Shown: positions 52,888 to 60,508 of the stretch, one piece after another
Position numbering within the stretch: position 1 is the first letter of the stretch
Layout of the letters: every line of letters begins with the position of its first letter
Source: Thalassobius sp047123305
GTDB lineage: Bacteria > Pseudomonadota > Alphaproteobacteria > Rhodobacterales > Rhodobacteraceae
DNA length: 64,000 nt
Reading direction: 5' to 3'
Assembly: GCF_047123305.1 (NCBI RefSeq)
Contig: NZ_CP138918.1
Coordinates: 1,488,001-1,552,000, forward strand
The notes under the pieces: model-generated
What the model saw: the letters and a program-made list of their open reading frames with translations, nothing else
The model's database searches: none
What the model was told of the DNA's origin: nothing
Program-made: the position numbers and the translations under genes

Positions 52888-53874
52888 ATGTCCGAGATGA
52901 TGCGTGCCGTTGAGATTACCGAGGCCGGTGGCCCGGATGTGCTGAAACTCTGCCAGCGGCCGGTGCCCGTTGCGGCGCCGGGTCAGGTGGTGATCAAGGT
53001 GGCCTATGCCGGTGTGAACCGCCCCGATGCGTTGCAGCGGGCGGGCAAATATGCACCGCCGCCCAGTGCCAGTGATCTGCCGGGGCTGGAGGCCTCGGGG
53101 GAGATTGTGGCGCTGGGCGCTGGGGTCAGTGGCTGGTCTGTTGGCGATCAGGTTTGTGCCCTGCTGCCCGGTGGCGGTTACGCTGAATATGTCGCCACCC
53201 CGGCCGCCCATTGTCTGCCGGTGCCCAAGGGCATGGGGCTGAATGAGGCCGCCTGTCTGTGTGAGACCTATTACACCGTTTGGTCCAATGTGTTTCAGCG
53301 CGGCGGTCTGAAAGCCGGTGAGCGGTTTCTTATTCACGGTGGATCCTCGGGTATTGGCACAACCGCCATTCAGTTGGCGCGTGAATTTGGGGCGCGGGTT
53401 TTTGTCACCGTGGGCAATCAGGAGAAAGCGGCGGCCTGTGCGGCATTGGGCGCGGAGCGGACGATCAATTACAAAGAAGAGGATTTCGTTGAGGTGCTGC
53501 GCGCCGAAGGTGGGGCGGATTTGATCCTTGATATGGTGGGTGGTCTTTATATTCCGCGCAATGTTCGGGCTTTGGCGGATGACGGGCGTTTGGTGCAAAT
53601 TGCGTTTCTGCAGGGGCCGAAAGTGGAATTGAATTTCGCTCAGGTAATGACCCGGCGTTTGACCATCACCGGATCCACTTTGCGGCCGCAAAGCGATCTG
53701 GCCAAGGCTAAGATTGCCGATGCGTTGCGGGCCGAGGTCTGGCCCTTGCTCGACAGTGGCAAGATCGCGCCGGTGATGGACAGCGAATTTCCATTGGCCG
53801 AGGCCAGCGCCGCCCATGCGCGGATGGAGAGCAGCGGTCACATCGGAAAGATCGTTTTAAACGTCGCAGGTTAA
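52888..53874 (+). CDS. NAD(P)H:quinone oxidoreductase, zeta-crystallin type
   Basis: 328 residues. Zinc-free MDR superfamily: VKVAYAGVNRPDALQRAGKY is the typical site in the N-domain (as in PIG3/TIGR02824), and the NADPH fold is FLIHGGSSGIGTTAIQLARE with INYKEEDFVEVL. It reduces quinones with NADPH in one-electron steps in known relatives. It follows COQ9 closely, suggesting a shared quinone-related transcript. A strong hairpin terminator is located after it. Confidence 0.93.
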   Translation: MSEMMRAVEITEAGGPDVLKLCQRPVPVAAPGQVVIKVAYAGVNRPDALQRAGKYAPPPSASDLPGLEASGEIVALGAGVSGWSVGDQVCALLPGGGYAEYVATPAAHCLPVPKGMGLNEAACLCETYYTVWSNVFQRGGLKAGERFLIHGGSSGIGTTAIQLAREFGARVFVTVGNQEKAAACAALGAERTINYKEEDFVEVLRAEGGADLILDMVGGLYIPRNVRALADDGRLVQIAFLQGPKVELNFAQVMTRRLTITGSTLRPQSDLAKAKIADALRAEVWPLLDSGKIAPVMDSEFPLAEASAAHARMESSGHIGKIVLNVAG

Positions 53875-53906
53875 GCCGTATTTCGACGTTAGGGTAATTT
53901 TGGATA

Positions 53907-53950
53907 GGGCATTTCGATCATTGGTCGAAATGCCCCATTTCTTTGGCTTT
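53907..53950 (+). terminator. 11-bp perfect hairpin after the quinone oxidoreductase gene
   Basis: GGGCATTTCGA, 7 bases, TCGAAATGCCC, then CATTTCTTTGGCTTTT. The tail is T-rich though interrupted. Confidence 0.7.
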
Positions 53951-54029
53951 TAATTATCTTGGTTAATTGATTGTTAATTCTTTTGCGGGCATAGCGGAGA
54001 TACGCTCACTTAGAAAAATGGATTGAAAC

Positions 54030-54341
54030 ATGACTGATATTGATCTGAATGCCCTGTCTCTGGCGGAACTGAAATCTCTGGAGAAGAAAGTCACCAAGGC
54101 AATTGCCAGCTTTGAAGATCGCAAAAAGAAAGAGGCGCTTTCGGAATTGGAAGCAAAAGCCAAAGAGCTGGGCTATTCCCTGTCAGAGCTGACTGGTGGC
54201 AAAGCGCCGAAAGTGGCGGGCACACCGAAATATGCCAATCCCGATAATGCCGATCAGACCTGGACCGGTAAAGGACGCCGGCCCGATTGGTTTAATGCCG
54301 CGCTTGAGGCGGGCAAATCGCCGGAAGATCTGGCGATCTGA
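54030..54341 (+). CDS. H-NS-like nucleoid protein (HvrA/Spb type)
   Basis: 103 residues. The N-terminal half is a coiled coil (LSLAELKSLEKKVTKAIASF, then EALSELEAKAKELGYS) for dimer formation. The C-terminal DNA-binding module has the AT-hook-like core YANPDNADQTWTGKGRRPDW, the H-NS/HvrA signature. In Rhodobacter relatives it tunes photosynthesis and nitrogen genes; in roseobacters it acts as a xenogeneic silencer or global regulator. The AT-rich upstream region fits self-regulation. Single gene. Confidence 0.95.
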   Translation: MTDIDLNALSLAELKSLEKKVTKAIASFEDRKKKEALSELEAKAKELGYSLSELTGGKAPKVAGTPKYANPDNADQTWTGKGRRPDWFNAALEAGKSPEDLAI

Positions 54342-54361
54342 ACCCCCCTTCATGATCCGGC

Positions 54362-55030
54362 TTAACGGATCGGATCAAACAGCGCGTCTGTCATGCGGCA
54401 GTCGCGCACCACATCCCGGCCGCAAGGCACTGGGGTGAGGTTCTTGGACAGGCAGACGCGGACCTCCTGGATGCGGTCGCGTTTGCAGGTCACGGTGACC
54501 ATATCGGGCTCAAACCCGGGGTTGGCCTTGAGGAAGGCTTCCTCCACCACAGAGGCGGGCAGTTTTACCGACCGTTCCAGTTTGCGGAAGACGGCGGGAC
54601 GGGTGATCTGGCCGTAGGCTTCGCGCGACAGTTCGTAATAGGCGCTGGCGGACAGGCCGGTGCAGGTGCCGTGTTTTTTCCACTGGTGCCACGCCAGCCC
54701 GGAGGAGCCCATGATGTCCACCATTTCATTGCTCATCCGGCGGCTGGGATGCGGTTCCACGGTGGGACAATAAGACGGCCAGCCCCGGTGAAACTGCGGC
54801 CACAGCCCATGCAGCACCCAGCCATAATCCGCGGCGGCGTCGCATTGTGGGGAATTGCGGGCGTCGCCTTCCAGTGCACACCACGTGGGTGACCAGCTGA
54901 GCGCCAGGACGTAGTAATCAAAGTCACCGGCCCGTTCGCCTTCGGCACGGGCACGGGCAGGGGCGGTGGTGAGGCTGAGCAAAAGGGCGGCAAAAGTGAT
55001 CTGAGCCAAGCGGAAAAGGGCGAAACGCAT
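54362..55030 (-). CDS. Ribonuclease T2 family protein, exported
   Basis: 222 residues. RFALFRLAQITFAALLLSLT is a signal peptide, so it is periplasmic or secreted. The CAS1 motif is VLHGLWPQFHRG and CAS2 is WHQWKKHGTCTGLS, with both catalytic His residues present. Paired cysteines suggest disulfides as in the family. It degrades RNA non-specifically to 2',3'-cyclic nucleotides, which the Tat-exported CpdB encoded elsewhere in this window could process further. Convergent with the H-NS-like gene. Confidence 0.95.
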   Translation of the reverse strand: MRFALFRLAQITFAALLLSLTTAPARARAEGERAGDFDYYVLALSWSPTWCALEGDARNSPQCDAAADYGWVLHGLWPQFHRGWPSYCPTVEPHPSRRMSNEMVDIMGSSGLAWHQWKKHGTCTGLSASAYYELSREAYGQITRPAVFRKLERSVKLPASVVEEAFLKANPGFEPDMVTVTCKRDRIQEVRVCLSKNLTPVPCGRDVVRDCRMTDALFDPIR

Positions 55031-55155
55031 TCTCTCTTTCCTTATCATCAATGAAGGACTATATAGGGGCCAAGTTCCCCCCAAAAGGTAACCGGTTCCG
55101 TAAAGGGACAGCCTGTTTCAGGCAACGGGGAAGTTGTAAGTTAAGGAGACATGCA

Positions 55156-55902
55156 ATGTCCAAGCCGATTATGGCAAAAGCCACCGCTGTCTGGCTGATC
55201 GACAACACCACGATCAGCTTCAAACAGATTGCCGACTTTGTCGGTATGCATGAGCTGGAAATTCAGGGCATCGCCGATGGCGACGTGGCCCCCGGCGTGA
55301 AAGGGTTTGACCCGATCGCCAACAACCAGCTGACGCAGGACGACATCGACTCGGCGGAGAAAAACCCGCTGTTCAAGTTGAAGCTGAAGTTCAACGCCGC
55401 TGCGGTGGGCGAAGAAAAACGCCGCGGCCCGCGCTACACGCCGCTGTCGAAGCGTCAGGACCGTCCGGCCTCGATCTACTGGCTGGTGAAGTTTCACCCG
55501 GAACTGTCCGACGGTCAGATCAGCAAGTTGGTGGGCACCACCAAGCCGACCATTCAGGCGATCCGCGAGCGGACCCACTGGAACATCGCCAACATCACCC
55601 CGGTGGATCCGGTGGCGCTGGGCCTGTGTAAGCAGTCCGAGCTGGACTCGGCCGTGCAGAAAGCCGTTGCCAAGAAAGTCGCCGAGGGTGGCGTGATGAG
55701 CGACGACGAGCGCCGCAAGCTGGTGAGCACCGAACAGTCGCTGGCGATGGAAGAAGAAGCGCCGAAGATCCCAACCGCGATCGAAGGTCTGGAGACCTTT
55801 AGCCTGGGTGGCGACGACGAAGACGAAAAAGAAGAAGAGATCATCGACGCTGATAGCTTCTTCAACCTGCCTGGTGGCAGCGACGAGGAAGAACAGCCTT
55901 AA
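55156..55902 (+). CDS. trcR: Cell cycle transcriptional regulator TrcR (DUF1013)
   Basis: 248 residues. KPIMAKATAVWLIDNTTISF then FKQIADFVGMHELEIQGIAD is the start of the DUF1013 family, with a second HTH-like element DGQISKLVGTTKPTIQAIRE. The C-terminus is strongly acidic (GGDDEDEKEEEIIDADSFF). Described in Rhodobacter/Caulobacter relatives as an RNA polymerase-associated regulator of cell-cycle genes. ATG 55156 follows AAGGAGA. It lies directly upstream of dnaX, separated by a terminator. Confidence 0.93.
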   Translation: MSKPIMAKATAVWLIDNTTISFKQIADFVGMHELEIQGIADGDVAPGVKGFDPIANNQLTQDDIDSAEKNPLFKLKLKFNAAAVGEEKRRGPRYTPLSKRQDRPASIYWLVKFHPELSDGQISKLVGTTKPTIQAIRERTHWNIANITPVDPVALGLCKQSELDSAVQKAVAKKVAEGGVMSDDERRKLVSTEQSLAMEEEAPKIPTAIEGLETFSLGGDDEDEKEEEIIDADSFFNLPGGSDEEEQP

Positions 55903-55931
55903 CCTGCCGCTTTTGACCGTTCATGAATTGG

Positions 55932-55960
55932 AAACCCGGCCCGATGTGGCCGGGTTTTTC
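55932..55960 (+). terminator. Terminator of trcR
   Basis: AAACCCGGCC, CGATGT, GGCCGGGTTTTTC: a 10-bp perfect stem and T-run. Confidence 0.88.
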
Positions 55961-56048
55961 TTTGTGGCGGGCAATCCGGTAGACGGGCCGCATCGGTTCC
56001 CATAACTTGTCCCTCAGACGAATCCGCGGCCCCTCTTGAAAGGCGAAC

Positions 56049-57851
56049 ATGAGCGATACCGAAACCACAGCCTATCAGGTTCTGGCCCGTAAATACCGTC
56101 CGGAAACCTTCGTTGATCTGGTCGGTCAGGACGCGATGGTGCGCACGCTGAAAAATGCGTTTGAGGCGGACCGGATTGCGCAAGCCTTTGTGATGACAGG
56201 GATTCGTGGCATCGGCAAAACCACCACCGCGCGGATCATCGCCAAGGGCATGAACTGCATCGGGCTGGACGGGGAAGGCGGTCCCACAACGGAACCCTGC
56301 GGCCAGTGCGAACATTGCACCGCCATTATGGAAGGCCGCCACGTTGATGTGATGGAGATGGACGCGGCCTCGCGCACCGGCGTGGGGGACATCCGCGAAA
56401 TCATCGACTCGGTCCATTATCGCGCGGCCTCGGCCCGTTATAAGATCTACATCATCGATGAGGTGCACATGCTGTCGACCAGCGCGTTCAACGCGCTGCT
56501 CAAAACGCTGGAAGAGCCGCCAGCCCATGTGAAATTTATCTTTGCGACCACCGAGATTCGCAAGGTGCCGGTCACCGTGCTCAGCCGGTGCCAGCGCTTT
56601 GACCTGCGCCGGATTGAGCCGGAGCAGATGATCGGCCTGTTGCGCAAAATCGCCTCGGCAGAAAACGCTGAGATCAGCGATGATGCGCTGGCGCTGATCA
56701 CCCGGGCGGCGGAAGGCTCGGCGCGGGATGCGACTTCGCTGCTGGATCAGGCCATCAGTCACGGCGCGGGGGAAACCAACGCCGATCAGGTGCGGGCCAT
56801 GCTGGGGCTGGCGGATCGCGGCCGGGTGCTGGACCTCTACGATATGATCATGAAGGGCGACGCCGGGGCGGCCTTGGCCGAGCTGGGCGCGCAATATGCC
56901 GATGGGGCGGACCCGATGGCGGTGCTGCGCGATCTGGCCGAGATCACCCATTGGATATCCGTGGTGAAGATCACACCCGAAGCGGCGGAAGATCCCACCG
57001 TCAGCCCCGATGAACGGGCGCGCGGGCAGGCGATGGCCGAGGCCCTGCCGATGCGGTCGATGACGCGGATGTGGCAGATGCTGCTGAAGGCGCTGGATGA
57101 GGTGGCCAGTGCGCCAAATGCCATGATGGCGGCGGAAATGGCGGTGATCCGGCTGACCCATGTGGCCGATCTGCCAAGTCCCGAAGATCTGGTGAAGAAG
57201 CTGAAAGACGCAACGCCACAACCCATGCCGGCTGGTGGCCCCGTAGGTGGGCCGGGTGGTGGCGCCTCGATGGGATCTGGTGGCTACGGCGGTGCGCCAC
57301 AGGGCGGTATGGCACAGGGTGGCGTGACGCAGGCGCAGGGAATGCCAGCGGGCGGACCCTCTGGCAGCAACGGTGGCCCGCAGGCGATGCTGGCGGGAGA
57401 GGTGCAGGCGGCACTGGCGCGCTATCCGACCTTTGACCATGTGATCGAGCTGATCCGCGAAAACCGTGATATGCAGCTGTTGGTGCAGGTGGAAACCTAT
57501 CTGCGGCTGGCCGCCTATCAGCCCGGTCGGATCGAATATCAGCCAACGGATAAGGCGCCGCATGATCTGGCGGCGCGGCTGGGGCAGGCTTTGCAGCGCT
57601 GGACCGGTAACCGCTGGACCGTGACCCTTGTGAATGAGGGCGGCGGCGAAACCATTGACGAAAAACGCAATGCCAAGCTGAACGCGCTGAAGGCCGAAGC
57701 TGAGGCGCATCCGATGCTACAGGCGATCCGCGCGGCTTTCCCCCGGTCTAAGATCACCAAGATCCGCACCCCTGAGGAATTGGCGGCGCAGGCGCAGGAA
57801 GATGCGCTGCAAGAGGTTGAGGACGAATGGGATCCCTTCGAGGAGGAGTGA
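56049..57851 (+). CDS. dnaX: DNA polymerase III subunit gamma/tau
   Basis: 600 residues. The AAA+ clamp-loader motor has Walker A GIRGIGKTTTARIIAKG, the zinc site CGQCEHC, Walker B IYIIDEVHMLSTSAFNALL and sensor I TTEIRKVPVTVLSRC. Domain III follows, then a Gly/Met/Ala-rich linker at about residues 395-445 (GGAPQGGMAQGG) and a C-terminal domain that resembles the tau/alpha-binding part (LLVQVETYLRLAAYQPGRI). No slippery A/T-run for programmed frameshift was noticed. It is part of the classical dnaX-ybaB-recR neighbourhood, here with two genes inserted. Confidence 0.96.
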   Translation: MSDTETTAYQVLARKYRPETFVDLVGQDAMVRTLKNAFEADRIAQAFVMTGIRGIGKTTTARIIAKGMNCIGLDGEGGPTTEPCGQCEHCTAIMEGRHVDVMEMDAASRTGVGDIREIIDSVHYRAASARYKIYIIDEVHMLSTSAFNALLKTLEEPPAHVKFIFATTEIRKVPVTVLSRCQRFDLRRIEPEQMIGLLRKIASAENAEISDDALALITRAAEGSARDATSLLDQAISHGAGETNADQVRAMLGLADRGRVLDLYDMIMKGDAGAALAELGAQYADGADPMAVLRDLAEITHWISVVKITPEAAEDPTVSPDERARGQAMAEALPMRSMTRMWQMLLKALDEVASAPNAMMAAEMAVIRLTHVADLPSPEDLVKKLKDATPQPMPAGGPVGGPGGGASMGSGGYGGAPQGGMAQGGVTQAQGMPAGGPSGSNGGPQAMLAGEVQAALARYPTFDHVIELIRENRDMQLLVQVETYLRLAAYQPGRIEYQPTDKAPHDLAARLGQALQRWTGNRWTVTLVNEGGGETIDEKRNAKLNALKAEAEAHPMLQAIRAAFPRSKITKIRTPEELAAQAQEDALQEVEDEWDPFEEE

Positions 57852-57854
57852 TCC

Positions 57855-58715
57855 ATGCCCTCTGACAACCGCCGCGCCCGCCGGTTTTTGCAAGTGGATG
57901 TGTTTTCCGATCAACCGACACAGGGCAATGGTCTGGCGGTGGTTGTCGATGCCGAGGGGCTGAGCACGGCGCAGATGCAGGCCTTTGCGGTCTGGACCAA
58001 TTTGGCAGAGACCACGTTTCTGTTGCCCTCCGAAGATCCGGCGGCGGACTATCGGGTGCGGATTTTCACCCCCACCAAGGAGATGTTGTTTGCCGGTCAT
58101 CCGACCCTGGGCAGCTGCATGAGCTGGTTGCATTGTGGCGGCACACCGCGCCGTGCGGGTGTGGTGGTGCAGGATTGCGCGATTGGGCTGGTGGAGATCG
58201 ACGTCAGCGGGGCGGAACCTGCCTTTGTGGCGCCGCCCACTGCGATCCGGCCAATGAAGGCCGCGCAGCGGGACAGGTTGCAGGCAGCGATGCAACTGTA
58301 TGCGGCCGCAGTGAAACAGGTGATCTGTCTGGACAACGGGCCCAAGTGGGATCTGTTTGAACTGCACAGCGCGGCAGCGGTGCTGGCGGTGGATGCTTCC
58401 TTGGTTTCTTCGAAGGAACACAACGGTTTGGCGCTGATCGGTGCACATCCTGACGGGACCGAATGTGCCTATGAGGTACGCAATATTGCGCCTTCCAGCG
58501 GCATGATCGAGGATCCGATCACCGGGTCGCTTAACGCGGCGATTGCCCATTGGCTGGCCGCAGAGGGACGTTTGCCTGCTGAGATGACGGTGGCGCAGGG
58601 CACTGCGATCCGCCGCGCGGGCCGGGTGCGTTATGTCCGTGGGGCGGCGGACCCGAGGCAGGTGCTGATTGGCGGCGCGGTCAATGTGTTGATCGACGGG
58701 CAGGTGACGCTCTGA
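57855..58715 (+). CDS. PhzF-family isomerase/epimerase-like protein
   Basis: 286 residues. FLQVDVFSDQPTQGNGLAVV opens the family; WTNLAETTFLL holds the catalytic Glu, MLFAGHPTLGSC the GHPT motif, and IEDPITGSLNAAIAHWL the C-terminal substrate loop. PhzF proper isomerises a phenazine precursor, but no phenazine genes are here, so a different substrate is likely. It starts four bases after the dnaX stop, so it is almost certainly cotranscribed with dnaX. Confidence 0.93.
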   Translation: MPSDNRRARRFLQVDVFSDQPTQGNGLAVVVDAEGLSTAQMQAFAVWTNLAETTFLLPSEDPAADYRVRIFTPTKEMLFAGHPTLGSCMSWLHCGGTPRRAGVVVQDCAIGLVEIDVSGAEPAFVAPPTAIRPMKAAQRDRLQAAMQLYAAAVKQVICLDNGPKWDLFELHSAAAVLAVDASLVSSKEHNGLALIGAHPDGTECAYEVRNIAPSSGMIEDPITGSLNAAIAHWLAAEGRLPAEMTVAQGTAIRRAGRVRYVRGAADPRQVLIGGAVNVLIDGQVTL

Positions 58716-58731
58716 CTTCGGGCCAGAGGGT

Positions 58732-59127
58732 CTATTCGCCGAACTTGAGTTTGATGCCGAAGCCATGCGGGGAGAGAACCAGCCCACCCCGTTCATTTTC
58801 CAGCGACAGCTCCAGCGCGTTCATCAGCGGCCTCTCATATTCATGGCCCATGTGGCGCAGGGTGATGTGGCGTTGTTCAAAGGCCAGTTTGGCGCTGAGT
58901 TCGTTTTTGGTTTTGTTGCGGCAGCTGAAATCGGCGGTGGTGCCAGCGGATTTGCAGAGCTTTTTCTGATTGTAAGACACGTAACGTGGATGGGCGCGGC
59001 AGGTTGGGCCGGGGGCGTTGACGCAGACATTGCCTTTGTCGGCTTCGAGAATGCAGCAGGCATCAGCGGCGGCTGGGCCGGTGGGGCCGAACACAAGGGC
59101 AACGGTGATTAGGGCGAGTCGTCTCAT
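58732..59127 (-). CDS. Small exported cysteine-rich protein, unknown
   Basis: 131 residues. RRLALITVALVFGPTGPAAA is a signal peptide. The mature part begins DACCILEADKGNVCVN and contains six cysteines in the first 50 mature residues (CC, C, C, C, C), which suggests three disulfides in the periplasm. The C-terminal half lacks Cys (FEQRHITLRHMGHEYERPL). Family not recognised. It lies against the general gene direction, between phzF and ybaB, with a 16-base convergent gap to phzF. Confidence 0.78.
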   Translation of the reverse strand: MRRLALITVALVFGPTGPAAADACCILEADKGNVCVNAPGPTCRAHPRYVSYNQKKLCKSAGTTADFSCRNKTKNELSAKLAFEQRHITLRHMGHEYERPLMNALELSLENERGGLVLSPHGFGIKLKFGE

Positions 59128-59306
59128 CTTGGTCCCCTTTAAGTGGTTTCAGATCGAAATTCTTTGGGTGCAAGTGGTGAAGAGGGGGTCAATATACCAG
59201 ACTCTGCGCCGTTATTGAAATCAGGCGGGGGCGGCAGGGATGTGCCCTTGTCGCAACGCCCCACAGACCGTATCTAATGCGGCAACAACATTTAGGAGAT
59301 TCCCCC

Positions 59307-59651
59307 ATGCTGAAAGGCCTCGGCGGTCTTGGCGATATGGCCAAGATGATGAAAAAAGCACAGGAAATGCAGGGCAAGGTTGCCGAGCTGCAAGAAGAGC
59401 TGGAGAACCTGACCGTGACGGGTGAATCTGGCGCCGGTCTGGTCAAGGCCAGCTGTACTGCCAAAGGTGTGCTGAACGGACTTGATATTGATCCGTCGAT
59501 TTTCCACCCCGATGAGAAAGAAGTGGTGGAGGATCTGATCCTGGCCGCGATCAAAGACGCTCAGACCAAAGCCAGCGCCAAGGCGCAGGAAGAGATGTCG
59601 AAATTGACCGAGGGTCTGGGTCTGCCGGCGGATGTGAAACTGCCGTTCTGA
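59307..59651 (+). CDS. ybaB: YbaB/EbfC nucleoid-associated protein
   Basis: 114 residues. KGLGGLGDMAKMMKKAQEMQ then VAELQEELENLTVTGESGAG is the EbfC/YbaB family; dimers form tweezers that bind DNA non-specifically. ATG 59307 follows TAGGAG. It is 120 bases ahead of recR with a terminator between them, so the pair may be partly uncoupled despite the conserved neighbourhood. Confidence 0.95.
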   Translation: MLKGLGGLGDMAKMMKKAQEMQGKVAELQEELENLTVTGESGAGLVKASCTAKGVLNGLDIDPSIFHPDEKEVVEDLILAAIKDAQTKASAKAQEEMSKLTEGLGLPADVKLPF

Positions 59652-59676
59652 TTTGAAATCTCAGATGAATCTCGAA

Positions 59677-59705
59677 AGGGTCCGCCGGGGTGCGGGCCCT
59701 TTTTT
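59677..59705 (+). terminator. Terminator between ybaB and recR
   Basis: AGGGTCCGC, CGGGGT, GCGGGCCCT and then TTTTTC: 9-bp stem with one G-T pair. Confidence 0.8.
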
Positions 59706-59773
59706 CGTGGCGGGCGGATGGTGGCTGCAATCGGCTCTGTTCTTCTGTTGTTCTCCGTCGTATCCTTGCCCGC

Positions 59774-60373
59774 ATGAGTGATCACGCCCCCAAAGATATC
59801 GACAATCTGATTGAGCTTCTGGCGAAATTGCCCGGGCTTGGCCCGCGGTCAGCACGGCGGGCGGTGTTGCATATGATCCGCAAGCGGGCGCTGTTGCTGA
59901 CGCCGTTGGCAGACCAGATGCAGCGGGTGGCTGAAACCGCGCGGGAATGTCTGAACTGCGGCAATATCGGCACGGCGGATGTCTGTGATATCTGCGCCAG
60001 TGAGAAACGCGGCAACGGCATCCTGTGTGTGGTGGAGGATGTGGCCGACCTCTGGGCGATGGAGCGGGCGGCAGTGTTCAAGGGGCGCTATCACGTGCTG
60101 GGCGGCACCCTGTCGGCGCTGGATGCGGTGGGGCCGGAGGAGCTGCGTATCCCACAGCTGCTGGATCGGGTGAAGGCGGAAGGGGTGAGCGAGGTTATTC
60201 TAGCGCTCAATGCCACCGTCGATGGCCAGACCACAGCGCATTACATTGCCGACCAGCTGGAGGGGCAGGTGCGGCTGACCTCGCTGGCGCAGGGCGTGCC
60301 GATCGGGGGGGAGCTGGATTACCTCGACGAGGGCACGATTTCGGCAGCTCTCAGCGCGCGGCGGCAGTTGTGA
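59774..60373 (+). CDS. recR: Recombination protein RecR
   Basis: 199 residues, the family length. LIELLAKLPGLGPRSARRAV is the helix-hairpin-helix; CLNCGNIGTADVCDIC is the zinc finger; ILCVVEDVADLWAME and YHVLGGTLSALDAVGPEEL belong to the Toprim domain. With RecF/RecO it loads RecA on gapped DNA. ATG 59774 is the family start; no strong ribosome site is visible. Confidence 0.97.
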   Translation: MSDHAPKDIDNLIELLAKLPGLGPRSARRAVLHMIRKRALLLTPLADQMQRVAETARECLNCGNIGTADVCDICASEKRGNGILCVVEDVADLWAMERAAVFKGRYHVLGGTLSALDAVGPEELRIPQLLDRVKAEGVSEVILALNATVDGQTTAHYIADQLEGQVRLTSLAQGVPIGGELDYLDEGTISAALSARRQL

Positions 60374-60415
60374 CCGGTTGATCTGGTTGTGGTTGCCCCT
60401 CTGTGGGCTGGTGTG

Positions 60416-60432
60416 GAGGGGCGTTGCCCCTC
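60416..60432. repeat. GAGGGGC-GTT-GCCCCTC hairpin after recR
   Basis: A 7-bp perfect stem with a 3-base loop, 40 bases after the recR stop; the hairpin part of dispersed element copy B. Confidence 0.65.
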
Positions 60433-60468
60433 TGGGGTCAAAATGGGATTTTGCCCCCATTCACCCCC

Positions 60469-60491
60469 GGATATTTGCACCAAGAAGAAAG
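60469..60491 (+). repeat. Dispersed motif copy B: GGATATTTG...CCAAGAAGAAA
   Basis: GGATATTTGCACCAAGAAGA (continuing AA) in the convergent gap between recR and the FAD oxidoreductase. It matches copies at 21195 and 51653 closely. Confidence 0.7.
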
Positions 60492-60508
60492 CGCGTTTGA
60501 GGCTGTCG

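Noticed and set aside
52063..53841. 592-codon minus-strand open frame opposite COQ9 and the quinone oxidoreductase
   Set aside because: It spans two well-supported plus-strand genes and their gap, with antisense-type composition and no recognisable domain.
55899..57710. 603-codon minus-strand open frame opposite dnaX
   Set aside because: Its His/Arg-rich composition is the usual antisense reading of a GC-rich gene; dnaX motifs are unmistakable on the plus strand.
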